A stretch of 61,857 nucleotides of DNA from Bacteroides fluxus YIT 12057 (GTDB taxonomy: Bacteria > Bacteroidota > Bacteroidia > Bacteroidales > Bacteroidaceae): the NCBI RefSeq assembly GCF_000195635.1, contig NZ_GL882631.1, forward strand, positions 1-61,857, given 5' to 3'. The stretch's first letter is position 1. Each line of letters starts with the position of its first letter. A program made the translations under genes and the position numbers. Positions 7,361 to 16,799 of this stretch are shown here, in pieces. The notes under the pieces were generated by a model. It made no database searches. It saw nothing but the letters and a program-made list of their open reading frames with translations, and was not told the DNA's origin.

Positions 7361-9565
7361 ATGAAATTTCCTCTTTACATACAGCACGACGCCATGCAGT
7401 GCGGCATTGCCTGCCTGCAAATGATATGCAAGTACTACGGCAAGGAATACACCCTTGCCCGTCTCTCCGAGCTATGTTTCGCCACCAATGAGGGGGTCTC
7501 CATGCTCGGCATCAGCCAGGCGGCAGAGAAGCTGGAGCTGCACACCGTCTGCGGACGTGCCACCACCGATCAATTGGGCAAAGTGCAACTGCCCTGCATC
7601 GTGTATTGGAACCAAAACCACTTCGTGATACTCTACAAAGTAAAGAAAACCCGGAAAGGCTGCCGTTATTACGTTGCCGACCCCGGCAAAGGACGAGTGG
7701 AATATACCGAAAAAGAATTCAAGGACGGTTGGCTCAGCACCCAATCCAAAGGCGAAGAAAAAGGGGTAGCCATGTTCCTCAACCCTACTCCGGCATTCGA
7801 GAGTCTGAACGATGTGGCAGAGGAACATAAAGGACAACGTTCCTTCAGTTTCCTCTTCGGCTACATCAAACAACACAAGAAGTATTTCGGACAGATTCTT
7901 CTCGGACTGATCGTGGGCTGCCTCATTCAGTTGGCAATGCCTTTCCTCACCCAGGCCATCGTCGATGTCGGCATCACCCACCAGAATCTGACGCTCATCT
8001 GGCTGATACTTTTAGGCCAGTTGGTGCTCACCATCAGTCGGACCACCGTCGATTTCATACGTCGATGGTTGTTGCTGCACATCAGCATGCGCATCAACAT
8101 CTCGCTGGTATCGGATTTCTTCATCAAACTGCTGAAGCTGCCCATGTCCTTCTTCGATACCAAACTGATGGGCGACCTGCTGCAACGTATGGCCGACCAT
8201 AAGCGTGTGGAACAGTTCCTTACCACACAGACTCTCTCGGTGATGTTCTCCCTGCTGAGTTTTGTCGTATTCGGCATCGTCCTGTTCTTCTATGACTGGC
8301 TGATATTCGTCCTTTTCCTCGGTGGCAGTATCCTCTACGGGGGGTGGATAGCCATGTTCCTAAGCCGCCGCAAAGTATTGGACTACGAACTGTTCGAGAA
8401 ACAGGCCGTGAACAACACCAAGACCTACCAATTCATCACCTCCATGCAAGAAATCAAGCTACAGGATTGTGAACAACGCCGCCGGTGGGAGTGGGAAGAT
8501 GTGCAAGCCGATCTCTTCGACGTGCAGATGAAAAGTTTGAAACTGCAACAGCAGCAGGAGGCGGGGAGCATCTTCATCAATGAAGCAAAGAATATCGTCA
8601 TCACCGTAGTGGCGGCCGCAGCCGTGATACAAGGCAGCATGACACTGGGTATGATGCTTGCCGTGCAATACATCATCGGGCAGCTCAACAGCCCCGTAGA
8701 ACAGTTGATGAAGTTCCTCTATTCCTTGCAGGATGTCAAGATAAGCCTGGAACGTATCAACGAAATTCACAACATAAGGAATGAAGAAAGCCCGGAACGG
8801 CGACTGACAGTTCTTAACAAAGAGGACAAGGACCTGAAATTCGAGAATGTCAGCTTCAAATACGACCCGCATAACCCGCAGTGGACATTGGAGGGGATAA
8901 ACTTCACCATTCCCTATGGAAAGACCACCGCCATAGTAGGTGCATCCGGCAGCGGAAAAACCACACTACTGAAACTGATGTTGGGGTATTACCCCGTGCC
9001 GCAGGGCGAGGTCAAGATAGGAAATACCAACCTCGACCATTTTGACTTGAAGTGGTGGCGCCGCCAGTGCGGAGTAGTGATGCAAGACGGGGTTATCTTC
9101 TCTGAAAACATCGGCCAAAACATAGCCGTGGATGACGGGGAGATGAGCTTCGACCGTTTGAAGCGTGCCGTAGAACTGGCCAATGTCAAGACATTCGTCG
9201 AAAGAATGCCGCTGAAGTACAGCACACAAATAGGACCGGACGGCGTAGGCTTGAGCCAAGGGCAGAAACAGCGTATTCTCATAGCACGCGCCATCTACAA
9301 GAATCCGCAATACATATTCCTGGACGAAGCCACCAATGCGCTTGATGCCGAAAATGAACGTGTCATCGTGGAAAACCTGCATGACTTCTACTTGGGACGT
9401 ACCGTAGTCGTAGTGGCACACCGCCTCAGCACGGTGAAGGATGCTGACCAGATTATCGTCATGGACAAAGGGCGCATTGTAGAAACAGGAGATCACGCCT
9501 CGCTCATCCGGAAACAAGGCGCTTACTACAACTTAGTAAAAAATCAGCTGGAATTAGGAAACTAA
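7361..9565 (+). CDS. C39 peptidase-containing ABC exporter
   Basis: This bifunctional transporter cuts the leader after the double glycine and exports the core peptide across the inner membrane. I chose the ATG at 7361 (734 residues), because QHDAMQCGIACLQMI then sits at the usual place for C39 proteases. The catalytic triad reads Cys14, His87 (NQNHFVIL) and Asp107 (VADPGKG). A six-helix membrane domain spans about 160-450. The nucleotide-binding domain has Walker A GASGSGKTT, signature GLSQGQKQR, Walker B IFLDEATNAL and the H-loop VVVAHRLST. It lies in the cluster with two GG-leader precursors, which are its likely substrates. Its base composition looks more GC-rich than the precursor and barrel genes, hinting at a mosaic cluster. 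Confidence 0.94.
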   Translation: MKFPLYIQHDAMQCGIACLQMICKYYGKEYTLARLSELCFATNEGVSMLGISQAAEKLELHTVCGRATTDQLGKVQLPCIVYWNQNHFVILYKVKKTRKGCRYYVADPGKGRVEYTEKEFKDGWLSTQSKGEEKGVAMFLNPTPAFESLNDVAEEHKGQRSFSFLFGYIKQHKKYFGQILLGLIVGCLIQLAMPFLTQAIVDVGITHQNLTLIWLILLGQLVLTISRTTVDFIRRWLLLHISMRINISLVSDFFIKLLKLPMSFFDTKLMGDLLQRMADHKRVEQFLTTQTLSVMFSLLSFVVFGIVLFFYDWLIFVLFLGGSILYGGWIAMFLSRRKVLDYELFEKQAVNNTKTYQFITSMQEIKLQDCEQRRRWEWEDVQADLFDVQMKSLKLQQQQEAGSIFINEAKNIVITVVAAAAVIQGSMTLGMMLAVQYIIGQLNSPVEQLMKFLYSLQDVKISLERINEIHNIRNEESPERRLTVLNKEDKDLKFENVSFKYDPHNPQWTLEGINFTIPYGKTTAIVGASGSGKTTLLKLMLGYYPVPQGEVKIGNTNLDHFDLKWWRRQCGVVMQDGVIFSENIGQNIAVDDGEMSFDRLKRAVELANVKTFVERMPLKYSTQIGPDGVGLSQGQKQRILIARAIYKNPQYIFLDEATNALDAENERVIVENLHDFYLGRTVVVVAHRLSTVKDADQIIVMDKGRIVETGDHASLIRKQGAYYNLVKNQLELGN

Positions 9566-9584
9566 AAGCATAGGAGAATAAGTT

Positions 9585-10067
9585 ATGACTGAATATGACA
9601 ACATAGAACTGCGCAGCGAGAAAGTACGGAATATCATCGGCAGAGTACCTCCCGAGTTGGCTACAGGTGGCACTGTCTATATTGCCTTCCTGCTCTTCGT
9701 CCTTTTCATTGCAGCCGCAATCATTCCCTATCCCGAAAACATACGCACCGGGATTATCGTGACATACAAAGATAGGCAGCATATTCAAGCGGAAGCTTAT
9801 ATCCCCTACCGCTTCATCAACCGGATAGAAGACGGTACAGATATTATCGTGGAAATGGAGGGATTCACCGCCCAAAGATATGGCTACAACAGTGGGGTAA
9901 TTGAAGCGGTAGAAGACAGCCTCATCAGCCGGAACGGTACTAATTATTTTCGTGCATATCTTACTCTGAAAGTTCCCTTTAAGTATGATGTAAAATGGAA
10001 TATGCAAGGCGTCGCCACGATTACAATCTCGGACAAGAGTATCCTTCAATATATGTTAGGAAAGTAG
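9585..10067 (+). CDS. Short HlyD-like membrane fusion protein
   Basis: This 160-residue protein is anchored by one membrane helix (about 30-50, FLLFVLFIAAAIIP) after a short cytoplasmic N-terminus. The periplasmic part resembles the terminal beta-barrel segment of HlyD-type adaptors (AEAYIPYRFINRIEDG, MEGFTAQRYGYNSGVIEAVE, VKWNMQGVATI). The start is 20 nt after the exporter stop. HlyD family adaptors usually have 350 or more residues, with a coiled-coil hairpin and lipoyl domains that reach an outer-membrane channel. Those parts are missing here without any sign of a frameshift. It therefore looks like a minimal adaptor, but the homology call is by eye. Confidence 0.65.
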   Translation: MTEYDNIELRSEKVRNIIGRVPPELATGGTVYIAFLLFVLFIAAAIIPYPENIRTGIIVTYKDRQHIQAEAYIPYRFINRIEDGTDIIVEMEGFTAQRYGYNSGVIEAVEDSLISRNGTNYFRAYLTLKVPFKYDVKWNMQGVATITISDKSILQYMLGK

Positions 10068-10126
10068 CCGAGTAGCCCGAATGACTGACAGCCGGTAATA
10101 CCAACATTCAACTTTTTACCTTCATA

Positions 10127-10160
10127 TTGTTGCACCAACTCAAAGTTTATCTTATTTTTG
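10127..10160 (+). promoter_or_regulatory. Promoter of the cupin regulator gene
   Basis: TATTTTTG at 10153-10160 fits TAnnTTTG, and TTG at 10130-10132 lies 20 nt upstream. Both match the Bacteroidetes consensus. The gene starts 50 nt downstream. Confidence 0.6.
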
Positions 10161-10209
10161 CGGTTTAACAGCTATAAATTATAACCTTTAGACTGAAAAC
10201 ACTATCATT

Positions 10210-10785
10210 ATGGATACAAGTAAGATTGTAGGAGAAAAAATCAAGTCACTCCGCGAAAGCCAATCCATCAGCATGGAAGAGTTGGCGCAACGTTCAGGAC
10301 TCGCCATCGAGCAGATTGAACGTATCGAGAACAATATAGATCTTCCGTCATTGGCTCCACTGATTAAAATAGCCCGTGTATTAGGCGTGCGCCTCGGTAC
10401 TTTCCTGGACGACCAGGATGAGATGGGGCCGGTGGTATGCCGCAAGAAAGAAGCGCAAGACAGCATCAGCTTCTCCAACAACGCCATCCATAGCCGCAAG
10501 CACATGGAATATCATTCCCTCTCCAAGTCCAAGGCCGACCGTCACATGGAACCGTTCATCATCGACGTGTCTCCTACGGATGATACGGACTTTGTTCTCT
10601 CTTCACACGAAGGAGAGGAATTCATCATGGTTATGGAAGGTGTAATGGAAATCAGCTACGGTAAACACACCTATCTGCTTGAAGAAGGAGACAGCATTTA
10701 CTACGACTCCATCGTTCCGCACCATGTACACGCCTACGAGGGACAGGCAGCAAAAATACTTGCAGTGATTTATACACCCATTTAA
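10210..10785 (+). CDS. XRE-family regulator with C-terminal cupin domain
   Basis: This 191-residue regulator combines an N-terminal helix-turn-helix (about 8-62; IKSLRESQSISMEELAQRSG) with a C-terminal cupin barrel (about 115-190; HEGEEFIMVMEGVMEISYG, LEEGDSIYYDSIVPHHVHAY). The cupin probably binds a small effector. It lies 95 nt upstream of an acyl-CoA synthetase gene on the same strand, so it may control that gene in response to a fatty acid or CoA-related ligand. This pairing is common in Bacteroides, but the ligand is inferred. Its TAnnTTTG promoter is at 10127-10160. Confidence 0.9.
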   Translation: MDTSKIVGEKIKSLRESQSISMEELAQRSGLAIEQIERIENNIDLPSLAPLIKIARVLGVRLGTFLDDQDEMGPVVCRKKEAQDSISFSNNAIHSRKHMEYHSLSKSKADRHMEPFIIDVSPTDDTDFVLSSHEGEEFIMVMEGVMEISYGKHTYLLEEGDSIYYDSIVPHHVHAYEGQAAKILAVIYTPI

Positions 10786-10798
10786 TTGTGAGTTTTGA

Positions 10799-10855
10799 AT
10801 TTTGAATGATGAATGACCCTGCGGTATGATAGCGCAGCAATTCATCATTCAAAAT
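10799..10855. repeat. Nested palindrome between regulator and acyl-CoA synthetase
   Basis: The arms 10799-10814 and 10840-10855 are a perfect 16-bp inverted repeat (ATTTTGAATGATGAAT). Inside it a second stem pairs CTGCG (10819-10823) with CGCAG (10833-10837). A related sequence lies at 20571-20641. It may form an RNA hairpin between the two genes. Confidence 0.75.
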
Positions 10856-10880
10856 CCAAAATTCAAAATTCCCAAACATC

Positions 10881-12527
10881 ATGTTATACGAAAGAACGCT
10901 CGGCCAATGGCTGGAACATTGGGCAGAAACTACACCTGACAAAGAATACATTGTTTACTCGGACCGTAATCTCCGCTTTACATGGAGCCAGTTCAACCAC
11001 CGGGTGGACGACATGGCAAAAGGACTTATCGCCATCGGAGTGAAACGGGGAACACACGTCGGCATCTGGGCCGCAAACGTGCCCGACTGGCTGACTCTTC
11101 TTTATGCCTGCGCCAAGATAGGTGCCGTCTATGTAACGGTAAACACAAACTATAAACAAGCCGAACTGGAATATTTGTGCGAAAACTCGGACATGCATAC
11201 TTTGTGCATCGTCAACGGCGAGAAAGACAGTGACTTCGTACAGATGACTTACACCATGCTTCCGGAACTCAAGACCTGCGAACGCGGACATCTGAAAAGC
11301 GAACGCTTCCCTTATATGAAAAATGTCATTTATGTGGGACAGGAGAAGCATCGGGGCATGTACAATACAGCCGAAATACTGCTCTTGGGCGACAACGTGG
11401 AAGACAGCCGCCTGGATGAGCTCAAAAGCCAGGTGACCTGCCACGACGTGGCAAACATGCAATACACCTCCGGTACTACAGGATTCCCCAAGGGGGTAAT
11501 GCTGACACACCATAACATTACCAACAACGGTTATCTGACGGGTGAACACATGAAGTTCACCGCCGATGACAAGCTATGTGTCTGCGTGCCGCTGTTCCAC
11601 TGTTTCGGTGTGGTACTCGCTACCATGAACTGCCTGACACACGGTTGTACAGAGGTGATGGTAGAGCGTTTCGACCCACTGGTCGTATTGGCCTCCATCC
11701 ACAAAGAGCGCTGTACGGCACTCTACGGCGTGCCTACCATGTTCATAGCCGAGCTGAACCACCCGATGTTCGAAATGTTCGACATGTCCAGCCTGCGCAC
11801 CGGCATCATGGCAGGTTCTCTCTGCCCCGTGGAACTGATGAAACAGGTAGAAGAGAAGATGTACATGAAAGTCACCAGTGTTTACGGTCTGACCGAAGCC
11901 TCCCCCGGCATGACCGCCACCCGCATAGACGACCCGTTTGATGTGCGCTGCAATACAGTGGGACGTGATTTCGAATATACGGAAGTGAAAGTCATCGATC
12001 CGGAAACCGGAGAAGAATGTCCTGATGGAGTACAGGGTGAAATGTGTAACCGCGGATACAATACCATGAAAGGATACTATAAAAATCCGCAGGCCACTGC
12101 CGAAGTGATAGACAAAAACGGCTTTTTGCATTCCGGTGATTTGGGCATAAAGGATGAGGACGGCAATTACCGTATCACAGGACGCATCAAGGACATGATT
12201 ATCCGTGGCGGAGAAAATATCTATCCCCGTGAAATTGAAGAATTCCTTTATAAGCTTGAGGGGGTAAAAGATGTCCAGGTAGCCGGTATTCCTTCCAAGA
12301 AATACGGTGAAGCCGTAGGCGCTTTCATCATCCTGCATGAAGGAGTGGATATGCACGAGTCGGATGTGCGCGACTTCTGCATCGGTAAAATATCACGCTA
12401 CAAGATTCCCAAATACATTTTCTTCATCAAGGAATTCCCCATGACCGGAAGCGGAAAGATTCAGAAATTCAAACTGAAGGACCTGGGATTGCAACTTTGC
12501 AAGGAACAGGGAATCGAAATTATATAA
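10881..12527 (+). CDS. AMP-forming acyl-CoA synthetase
   Basis: This enzyme activates a carboxylic (probably fatty) acid with ATP and CoA through an acyl-adenylate. The 548-residue protein has the P-loop-like [18 protein letters not shown], the [11 protein letters not shown] motif, [18 protein letters not shown] and the [12 protein letters not shown] hinge. The catalytic lysine region is [11 protein letters not shown] near the C-terminus. Length and motifs fit the FadD-like medium- to long-chain branch; the chain length cannot be fixed from sequence. It follows the XRE-cupin gene and probably lies under its control. Confidence 0.92.
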   Translation: MLYERTLGQWLEHWAETTPDKEYIVYSDRNLRFTWSQFNHRVDDMAKGLIAIGVKRGTHVGIWAANVPDWLTLLYACAKIGAVYVTVNTNYKQAELEYLCENSDMHTLCIVNGEKDSDFVQMTYTMLPELKTCERGHLKSERFPYMKNVIYVGQEKHRGMYNTAEILLLGDNVEDSRLDELKSQVTCHDVANMQYTSGTTGFPKGVMLTHHNITNNGYLTGEHMKFTADDKLCVCVPLFHCFGVVLATMNCLTHGCTEVMVERFDPLVVLASIHKERCTALYGVPTMFIAELNHPMFEMFDMSSLRTGIMAGSLCPVELMKQVEEKMYMKVTSVYGLTEASPGMTATRIDDPFDVRCNTVGRDFEYTEVKVIDPETGEECPDGVQGEMCNRGYNTMKGYYKNPQATAEVIDKNGFLHSGDLGIKDEDGNYRITGRIKDMIIRGGENIYPREIEEFLYKLEGVKDVQVAGIPSKKYGEAVGAFIILHEGVDMHESDVRDFCIGKISRYKIPKYIFFIKEFPMTGSGKIQKFKLKDLGLQLCKEQGIEII

Positions 12528-12550
12528 AGCCCCAATAAAGGCTCGGAACA

Positions 12551-12652
12551 CAAATTACACGAATTACACAAACCATACCTTTTAATGACTATTGATAATC
12601 AGCGATTGTCCGGTCCGTTTCTTTGCGTAACTTGTGTAATTTGCGTTCTTCC
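12551..12652. repeat. Imperfect inverted repeat in the acyl-CoA synthetase/luxS gap
   Basis: The left part carries CACAAATTACACGAATTACA and the right part CTTGTGTAATTTGCGTTC, which are partly reverse-complementary. It lies between convergent genes and may form a bidirectional hairpin. Nothing else is seen in this 153-nt gap. Confidence 0.45.
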
Positions 12653-12680
12653 ATCAGCATTGATACACCTTCGTTAAACT

Positions 12681-13166
12681 TCACTCCTTTTCCGGATACT
12701 TCATATTCTCCTCTTTCATCTGCTCCAATACCTCATGCAGATATTTGGCAGATTCCCATTTTGCCATAGGCAGGTCGTGAAGCAGGTAATTGCCGCAGTC
12801 TTGCGGAGCGGCACCGGGAACCTCCCCTTCATACTCGGCCACGAAACGGAAAGTGTCCTGCATCAGGGAAACGATATCCTGCGGCTGCAGGTCACCTTTC
12901 ATCAGCAGATAGTTACCGGTAAGGCACCCCATAGGCCCCCAATAAATGATCTTGTCCTGCCACTGCGGTTCATTGCGCAGATAAGTGGCAGCCAGGTGTT
13001 CGATGGTATGCAGAGCACCTTGTCCCAAAGCCGGTTCACGGTTGGGCTCTTTCATGCGAATATCAAAAGTGGTGATAACTTCTCCGTTCACTTCATCCTT
13101 ACGTGATACGTAAATACCGCGCGACAGGCGGATGTGGTCAATTGTAAAACTGGGAATCTTCTTCAT
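12681..13166 (-). CDS. luxS: S-ribosylhomocysteine lyase LuxS
   Basis: LuxS splits S-ribosylhomocysteine into homocysteine and DPD, the precursor of autoinducer-2. The 161-residue length is normal. The metal ligands His53 and His57 (HTIEH) and Cys124 (PQDCGNY) are present, as is the catalytic Cys81 in GCLTGNY. It lies 26 nt downstream of the nucleosidase gene on the same strand. The two therefore form one operon for recycling S-adenosylhomocysteine. Whether AI-2 acts as a signal here cannot be said. Confidence 0.97.
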   Translation of the reverse strand: MKKIPSFTIDHIRLSRGIYVSRKDEVNGEVITTFDIRMKEPNREPALGQGALHTIEHLAATYLRNEPQWQDKIIYWGPMGCLTGNYLLMKGDLQPQDIVSLMQDTFRFVAEYEGEVPGAAPQDCGNYLLHDLPMAKWESAKYLHEVLEQMKEENMKYPEKE

Positions 13167-13192
13167 GATCTATAGTTTGATTGTTTTAAAAA

Positions 13193-13900
13193 TTAATTTA
13201 TCGACTCCGGCAAGGTGGAAAGGAAGGTCCATGTCGTAAGAAATGAACGTTCCGCCATTATTCCCCAGAAATCAGCATATTGGGCGGAATGGTCTTCCAC
13301 ACCCGGCGTATCACTGATGATACGGAAACTCAGACAAGGAATGCCGTAGAGATAGCAGGTCTGCGCAATGGCAGCGGACTCCATATCGACGGCAAGGCCG
13401 GCAGGGAAACGCTGTTTGATGGCATCCAGTTCGGTCCGGTCGGTAATAAACTGATCGCCGGTACAGATCAGCCCGCTATGGATACGGCTTTCCAGTCCGG
13501 CATCGTTCAACGACAAAGCATGCTTCAGCAAGGAAGGGCATCCTTCATAGGCGGCAGGAAACCCCTGTACCTGTCCGTACTCGTTACCATCCCCACACCA
13601 GACATCATGGTAAACCAGCCGTTCGCTCACCACTACGTCCGTCACCTTCAGGCAAGCGTCAATGCCGCCTGCCACACCGGTGCTGATGATACAATCCGGA
13701 GAAAAACGCCGTATCAACTCCGTAGTTCCTACCGCTGCACTTACCTTTCCGATGCCGCATTGTGTAAGTATCACCCGGTTGGCACCCAACACACCTTCCA
13801 CATAACGGAAACCACCGTCATCCCTCTCTCTCTTCTCCTGCAAACGCCCCGCCAGCTGGCGGTGTTCACTGTCCATCGCACTGATAATGCCTATCGTCAT
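13193..13900 (-). CDS. mtnN: 5'-methylthioadenosine/S-adenosylhomocysteine nucleosidase
   Basis: This enzyme hydrolyses SAH to adenine and S-ribosylhomocysteine, the substrate of the next gene product LuxS. The 235-residue protein starts TIGIISAMDSEHRQL with the catalytic Glu12. It has STGVAGGI, the VDMESAAIAQTCYLYG segment and the catalytic Asp in FRIISDTPG. It is the first gene of the mtnN-luxS operon, with a recognisable minus-strand promoter at 13950-13978. Confidence 0.95.
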   Translation of the reverse strand: MTIGIISAMDSEHRQLAGRLQEKRERDDGGFRYVEGVLGANRVILTQCGIGKVSAAVGTTELIRRFSPDCIISTGVAGGIDACLKVTDVVVSERLVYHDVWCGDGNEYGQVQGFPAAYEGCPSLLKHALSLNDAGLESRIHSGLICTGDQFITDRTELDAIKQRFPAGLAVDMESAAIAQTCYLYGIPCLSFRIISDTPGVEDHSAQYADFWGIMAERSFLTTWTFLSTLPESIN

Positions 13901-13949
13901 TTTACAGATTTATGATTTACAATTTATGATTTTTAATTCTTCAGGAGAG

Positions 13950-13978
13950 CAAAGGTACAACATTTCTACCGATAACAA
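13950..13978 (-). promoter_or_regulatory. Promoter of mtnN-luxS
   Basis: On the minus strand TACCTTTG (13950-13957) is preceded 18 nt upstream by TTG (13976-13978), close to the Bacteroidetes consensus. It lies 50 nt before the mtnN start. Confidence 0.6.
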
Positions 13979-14001
13979 GACAATAACAATCTGCATTTCA
14001 C

Positions 14002-14009
14002 TATCTTTG
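14002..14009 (+). promoter_or_regulatory. -7 box upstream of the YfhO-like gene
   Basis: TATCTTTG fits TAnnTTTG and lies 41 nt before the ATG at 14051. The spacer contains repeated AATTCATAATTC-like words. Confidence 0.45.
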
Positions 14010-14050
14010 TCCCCATAATTCATCATTCATAAATTTATAATTCATAATTC

Positions 14051-16570
14051 ATGAAGAAGATTCTTCCCGATTTGATTGCCATCCTGGCATTCATTCTGAT
14101 TTCTTTCGCCTACTTTTTCCCGGCGGACATAGAGAACCGTATCCTGTTCCAGCACGACATGGCAGCCGGAGCAGGTGCCGGACAAGAAGCCAAAGAGTAC
14201 TACGAGCAAACCGGTGAACGCACCCGATGGACCAACTCCATCTTCGGCGGTATGCCGACATACCAGATAGCGCCGTCCTACGACTCGGCCAAACCATTGC
14301 AATGGGTACAAAAAGCATATCAGCTGTTTCTGCCCAACTATGTCTGCCTGACCTTCATACTGATGCTGGGCTTCTACATACTGCTGCGGGCATTCGGCAT
14401 ACCGGTGTGGCTGGCCGGATTAGGAGGAATCATGTGGGCGTTCTCGTCCTACTTCTTCATACTGATATCCGCCGGACACATCTGGAAATTCATCACCTTG
14501 GCCTACGTACCGCCTACCCTGGCCGGTATTGTCCTGGCTTATCGGGGAAAACTGCTGGCGGGAGGCATCGTCACCGCCATCTTCATTGCCCTGCAGGTTA
14601 CATCAAACCACGTGCAGATGTCCTACTACTTCCTGTTCGTCATCCTCTTCTTCGTAGGGGCCTATTTTGAAAGCGCGTGGCGGAACAAGACATTACCGCA
14701 GTTCTTCAAGGCAAGCGCCGTACTGGTGGTGGCAGCCCTCATCGGCGTGGCAGCCAACCTGTCGAACCTGTACCATACCTATACATACAGCAAAGAAACC
14801 ATGCGCGGCAAGAGTGAACTGGTCCAGACCGGAGATGCCGCCAAGCAAACCAGCAGCGGACTGGACCGCGATTACATTACCAACTGGAGTTATGGTATCG
14901 GCGAAACATGGACATTGCTTGTGCCCAACTTCAAGGGCGGTTCCTCCTCTGCCCCCCTCAGCCAGAGCGAAACCGCCATGGAAAAAGCCAACCCGATGTA
15001 CAGCAGCCTGTACAACTCGTTCCCGCAATACTTCGGCGACCAGCCCTGGACAGCCGGCCCCGTCTATGTGGGCGCATTCGTCCTGTTTCTCTTCGTCTTG
15101 GGATGCTTCACCGTGAAAGGCCCCCTGAAATGGGCATTAGTGGGAGCCACCTTCTTCTCCATCGTCCTGGCATGGGGCAAAAACTTCATGCCGCTGACCG
15201 ACTTCTTCATTGACTACGTGCCGATGTACAACAAGTTCCGCGCCGTATCGTCCATCCTTGTCGTAGCAGAGTTCACGATTCCCCTGTTAGCAATCTTTGC
15301 CTTGAAGCGAATCTTGGAAGAACCCGGTGTATGGAAAGAAAACAAACGGGCATTCGGCATCAGCCTTGCGCTGACCGCAGGTGTGGCCTTGCTGCTTGTT
15401 GTGGCACCGGGCAGCCTCAGTTCGGGCTTTGTACCCGCACAGGAAGCACAAATGCTGCAAAATGCCGTTGACGGAAAGATGATACCTGCCAGCGAACTGT
15501 CCGGCATTCTCGCCAACTTAGGAGAGATGAGAGGGGCACTTGTCAGCGCAGACGCATTGCGGAGTTTCATCATTATCTGTATCGGATGCGCATTGCTATG
15601 GTTCTATATGGCAGGCAAACTACGTCAATCACTGACCATTGCCGGAATTACGGTGCTTTGTCTGGCAGACATGTGGACTGTCAACAAACGTTACCTTCAC
15701 GATGACCAGTTCGTGCCCCGCTCCATCCAGACGGAAACCTTTAACAAGACCCCAACCGACGAACTGATCCTGCAAGACAAAAGCCTGGATTACCGCGTAC
15801 TGAACTTTGCTGCCGCCACGTTCGACGAAAACAACACCGCCTACTGGCATAAGAGCGTAGGCGGGTATCACGCCGCCAAGCTGCGCCGCTACCAGGAAAT
15901 GATAGACCATCACATCAAACCCGAGATGCAAGCCGCCTACGGAGCCGTTGCCGCTGCCGGCGGTGAAATGGACAGTGTGGATGCCGCTAAGTTCCGTGTA
16001 TTGAATATGCTGAATACCAAATATTTCATTTTCCCTTCCGGAAAGCAGGGACAGACCGTTCCCGTCCTCAACCCGTATGCATACGGTAATGCCTGGTTTG
16101 TGGACAAAGTGCAATATGTGGATAATGCCAACCAGGAGATTGAAGCCTTGAACAGCATTCTTCCTACCGAGACGGCCGTAGTCGATGCACGTTTCAAGGA
16201 TGTCCTGAAAGGAGCGACCGCAGGTTATCAGGACAGTCTCTCTACCATCCGCCTGACAAGCTACGAGCCGAACCGTCTGGTTTACGAGACGGAAAATGCC
16301 AAAGACGGCATTGCCGTATTCTCCGAAATCTATTATCCGGACGGATGGCAGGTAACCATCGACGGAAAACCGGCAAAGATTGCCCGTGCCGACTATATCC
16401 TGCGCACCATGTACGTTCCCGCCGGCAAGCATACCATCGAAATGCGCTTCGACCCGACAAGCCTCCATGTAACAGAAGGAATCGCCTACGGTGCGCTGGC
16501 ACTATTGGTGATCGGTGTCATAGCCATAGTGCTGATAGCCCAAAAGCGGATGAGGACAACACTGCAATAA
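14051..16570 (+). CDS. YfhO-family multi-pass membrane protein
   Basis: This 839-residue inner-membrane protein has an N-terminal signal-anchor (LIAILAFILISFAYFF) and about a dozen further hydrophobic helices up to residue 570. A large extracytoplasmic domain then ends in a last helix (ALLVIGVIAIVLIA). The YFPDGWQ-type region (EIYYPDGWQVTIDGKPAKI) is typical of the YfhO family, whose members are thought to transfer sugars onto wall or lipid carriers. The substrate here is unknown. It stands alone with its own -7 box and converges on the LolC/E-like gene. Confidence 0.88.
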   Translation: MKKILPDLIAILAFILISFAYFFPADIENRILFQHDMAAGAGAGQEAKEYYEQTGERTRWTNSIFGGMPTYQIAPSYDSAKPLQWVQKAYQLFLPNYVCLTFILMLGFYILLRAFGIPVWLAGLGGIMWAFSSYFFILISAGHIWKFITLAYVPPTLAGIVLAYRGKLLAGGIVTAIFIALQVTSNHVQMSYYFLFVILFFVGAYFESAWRNKTLPQFFKASAVLVVAALIGVAANLSNLYHTYTYSKETMRGKSELVQTGDAAKQTSSGLDRDYITNWSYGIGETWTLLVPNFKGGSSSAPLSQSETAMEKANPMYSSLYNSFPQYFGDQPWTAGPVYVGAFVLFLFVLGCFTVKGPLKWALVGATFFSIVLAWGKNFMPLTDFFIDYVPMYNKFRAVSSILVVAEFTIPLLAIFALKRILEEPGVWKENKRAFGISLALTAGVALLLVVAPGSLSSGFVPAQEAQMLQNAVDGKMIPASELSGILANLGEMRGALVSADALRSFIIICIGCALLWFYMAGKLRQSLTIAGITVLCLADMWTVNKRYLHDDQFVPRSIQTETFNKTPTDELILQDKSLDYRVLNFAAATFDENNTAYWHKSVGGYHAAKLRRYQEMIDHHIKPEMQAAYGAVAAAGGEMDSVDAAKFRVLNMLNTKYFIFPSGKQGQTVPVLNPYAYGNAWFVDKVQYVDNANQEIEALNSILPTETAVVDARFKDVLKGATAGYQDSLSTIRLTSYEPNRLVYETENAKDGIAVFSEIYYPDGWQVTIDGKPAKIARADYILRTMYVPAGKHTIEMRFDPTSLHVTEGIAYGALALLVIGVIAIVLIAQKRMRTTLQ

Positions 16571-16630
16571 TCTTGCAGGCTATGTGTAACCGAATCATCA
16601 GCCAGCTGTGAGAGAAACAGATGTGAAAAT

Positions 16631-16660
16631 GCCGTTTCTGCCCTCACGGGCAAAAACGGC
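16631..16660. terminator. Hairpin between YfhO-like and LolC/E-like genes
   Basis: The arms GCCGTTTCTGCCC (16631-16643) and GGGCAAAAACGGC (16648-16660) pair with one mismatch around a 4-nt loop. It lies between convergent genes and has no clear T-run. Confidence 0.5.
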
Positions 16661-16799
16661 CACAGTCAATAATACATGAAAAAACGCTATTTAGAGAGAG
16701 TCTTTTCTATACCCGGATTATGTGATTCTTGTACAAAGATAGGGGATGTGGGAATGGATAAAAAATCAAATCTACAGAAAGGAAGATTTTACCGACGAA

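Noticed and set aside
12681..13166. Novel quorum-sensing system
   Set aside because: luxS with mtnN is explained by SAH recycling; no AI-2 receptor or transporter gene is present here.
15629..16468. A 279-codon minus-strand frame inside the YfhO-like gene
   Set aside because: It is the antisense shadow of a well-formed membrane protein gene and shows no signal or motif.
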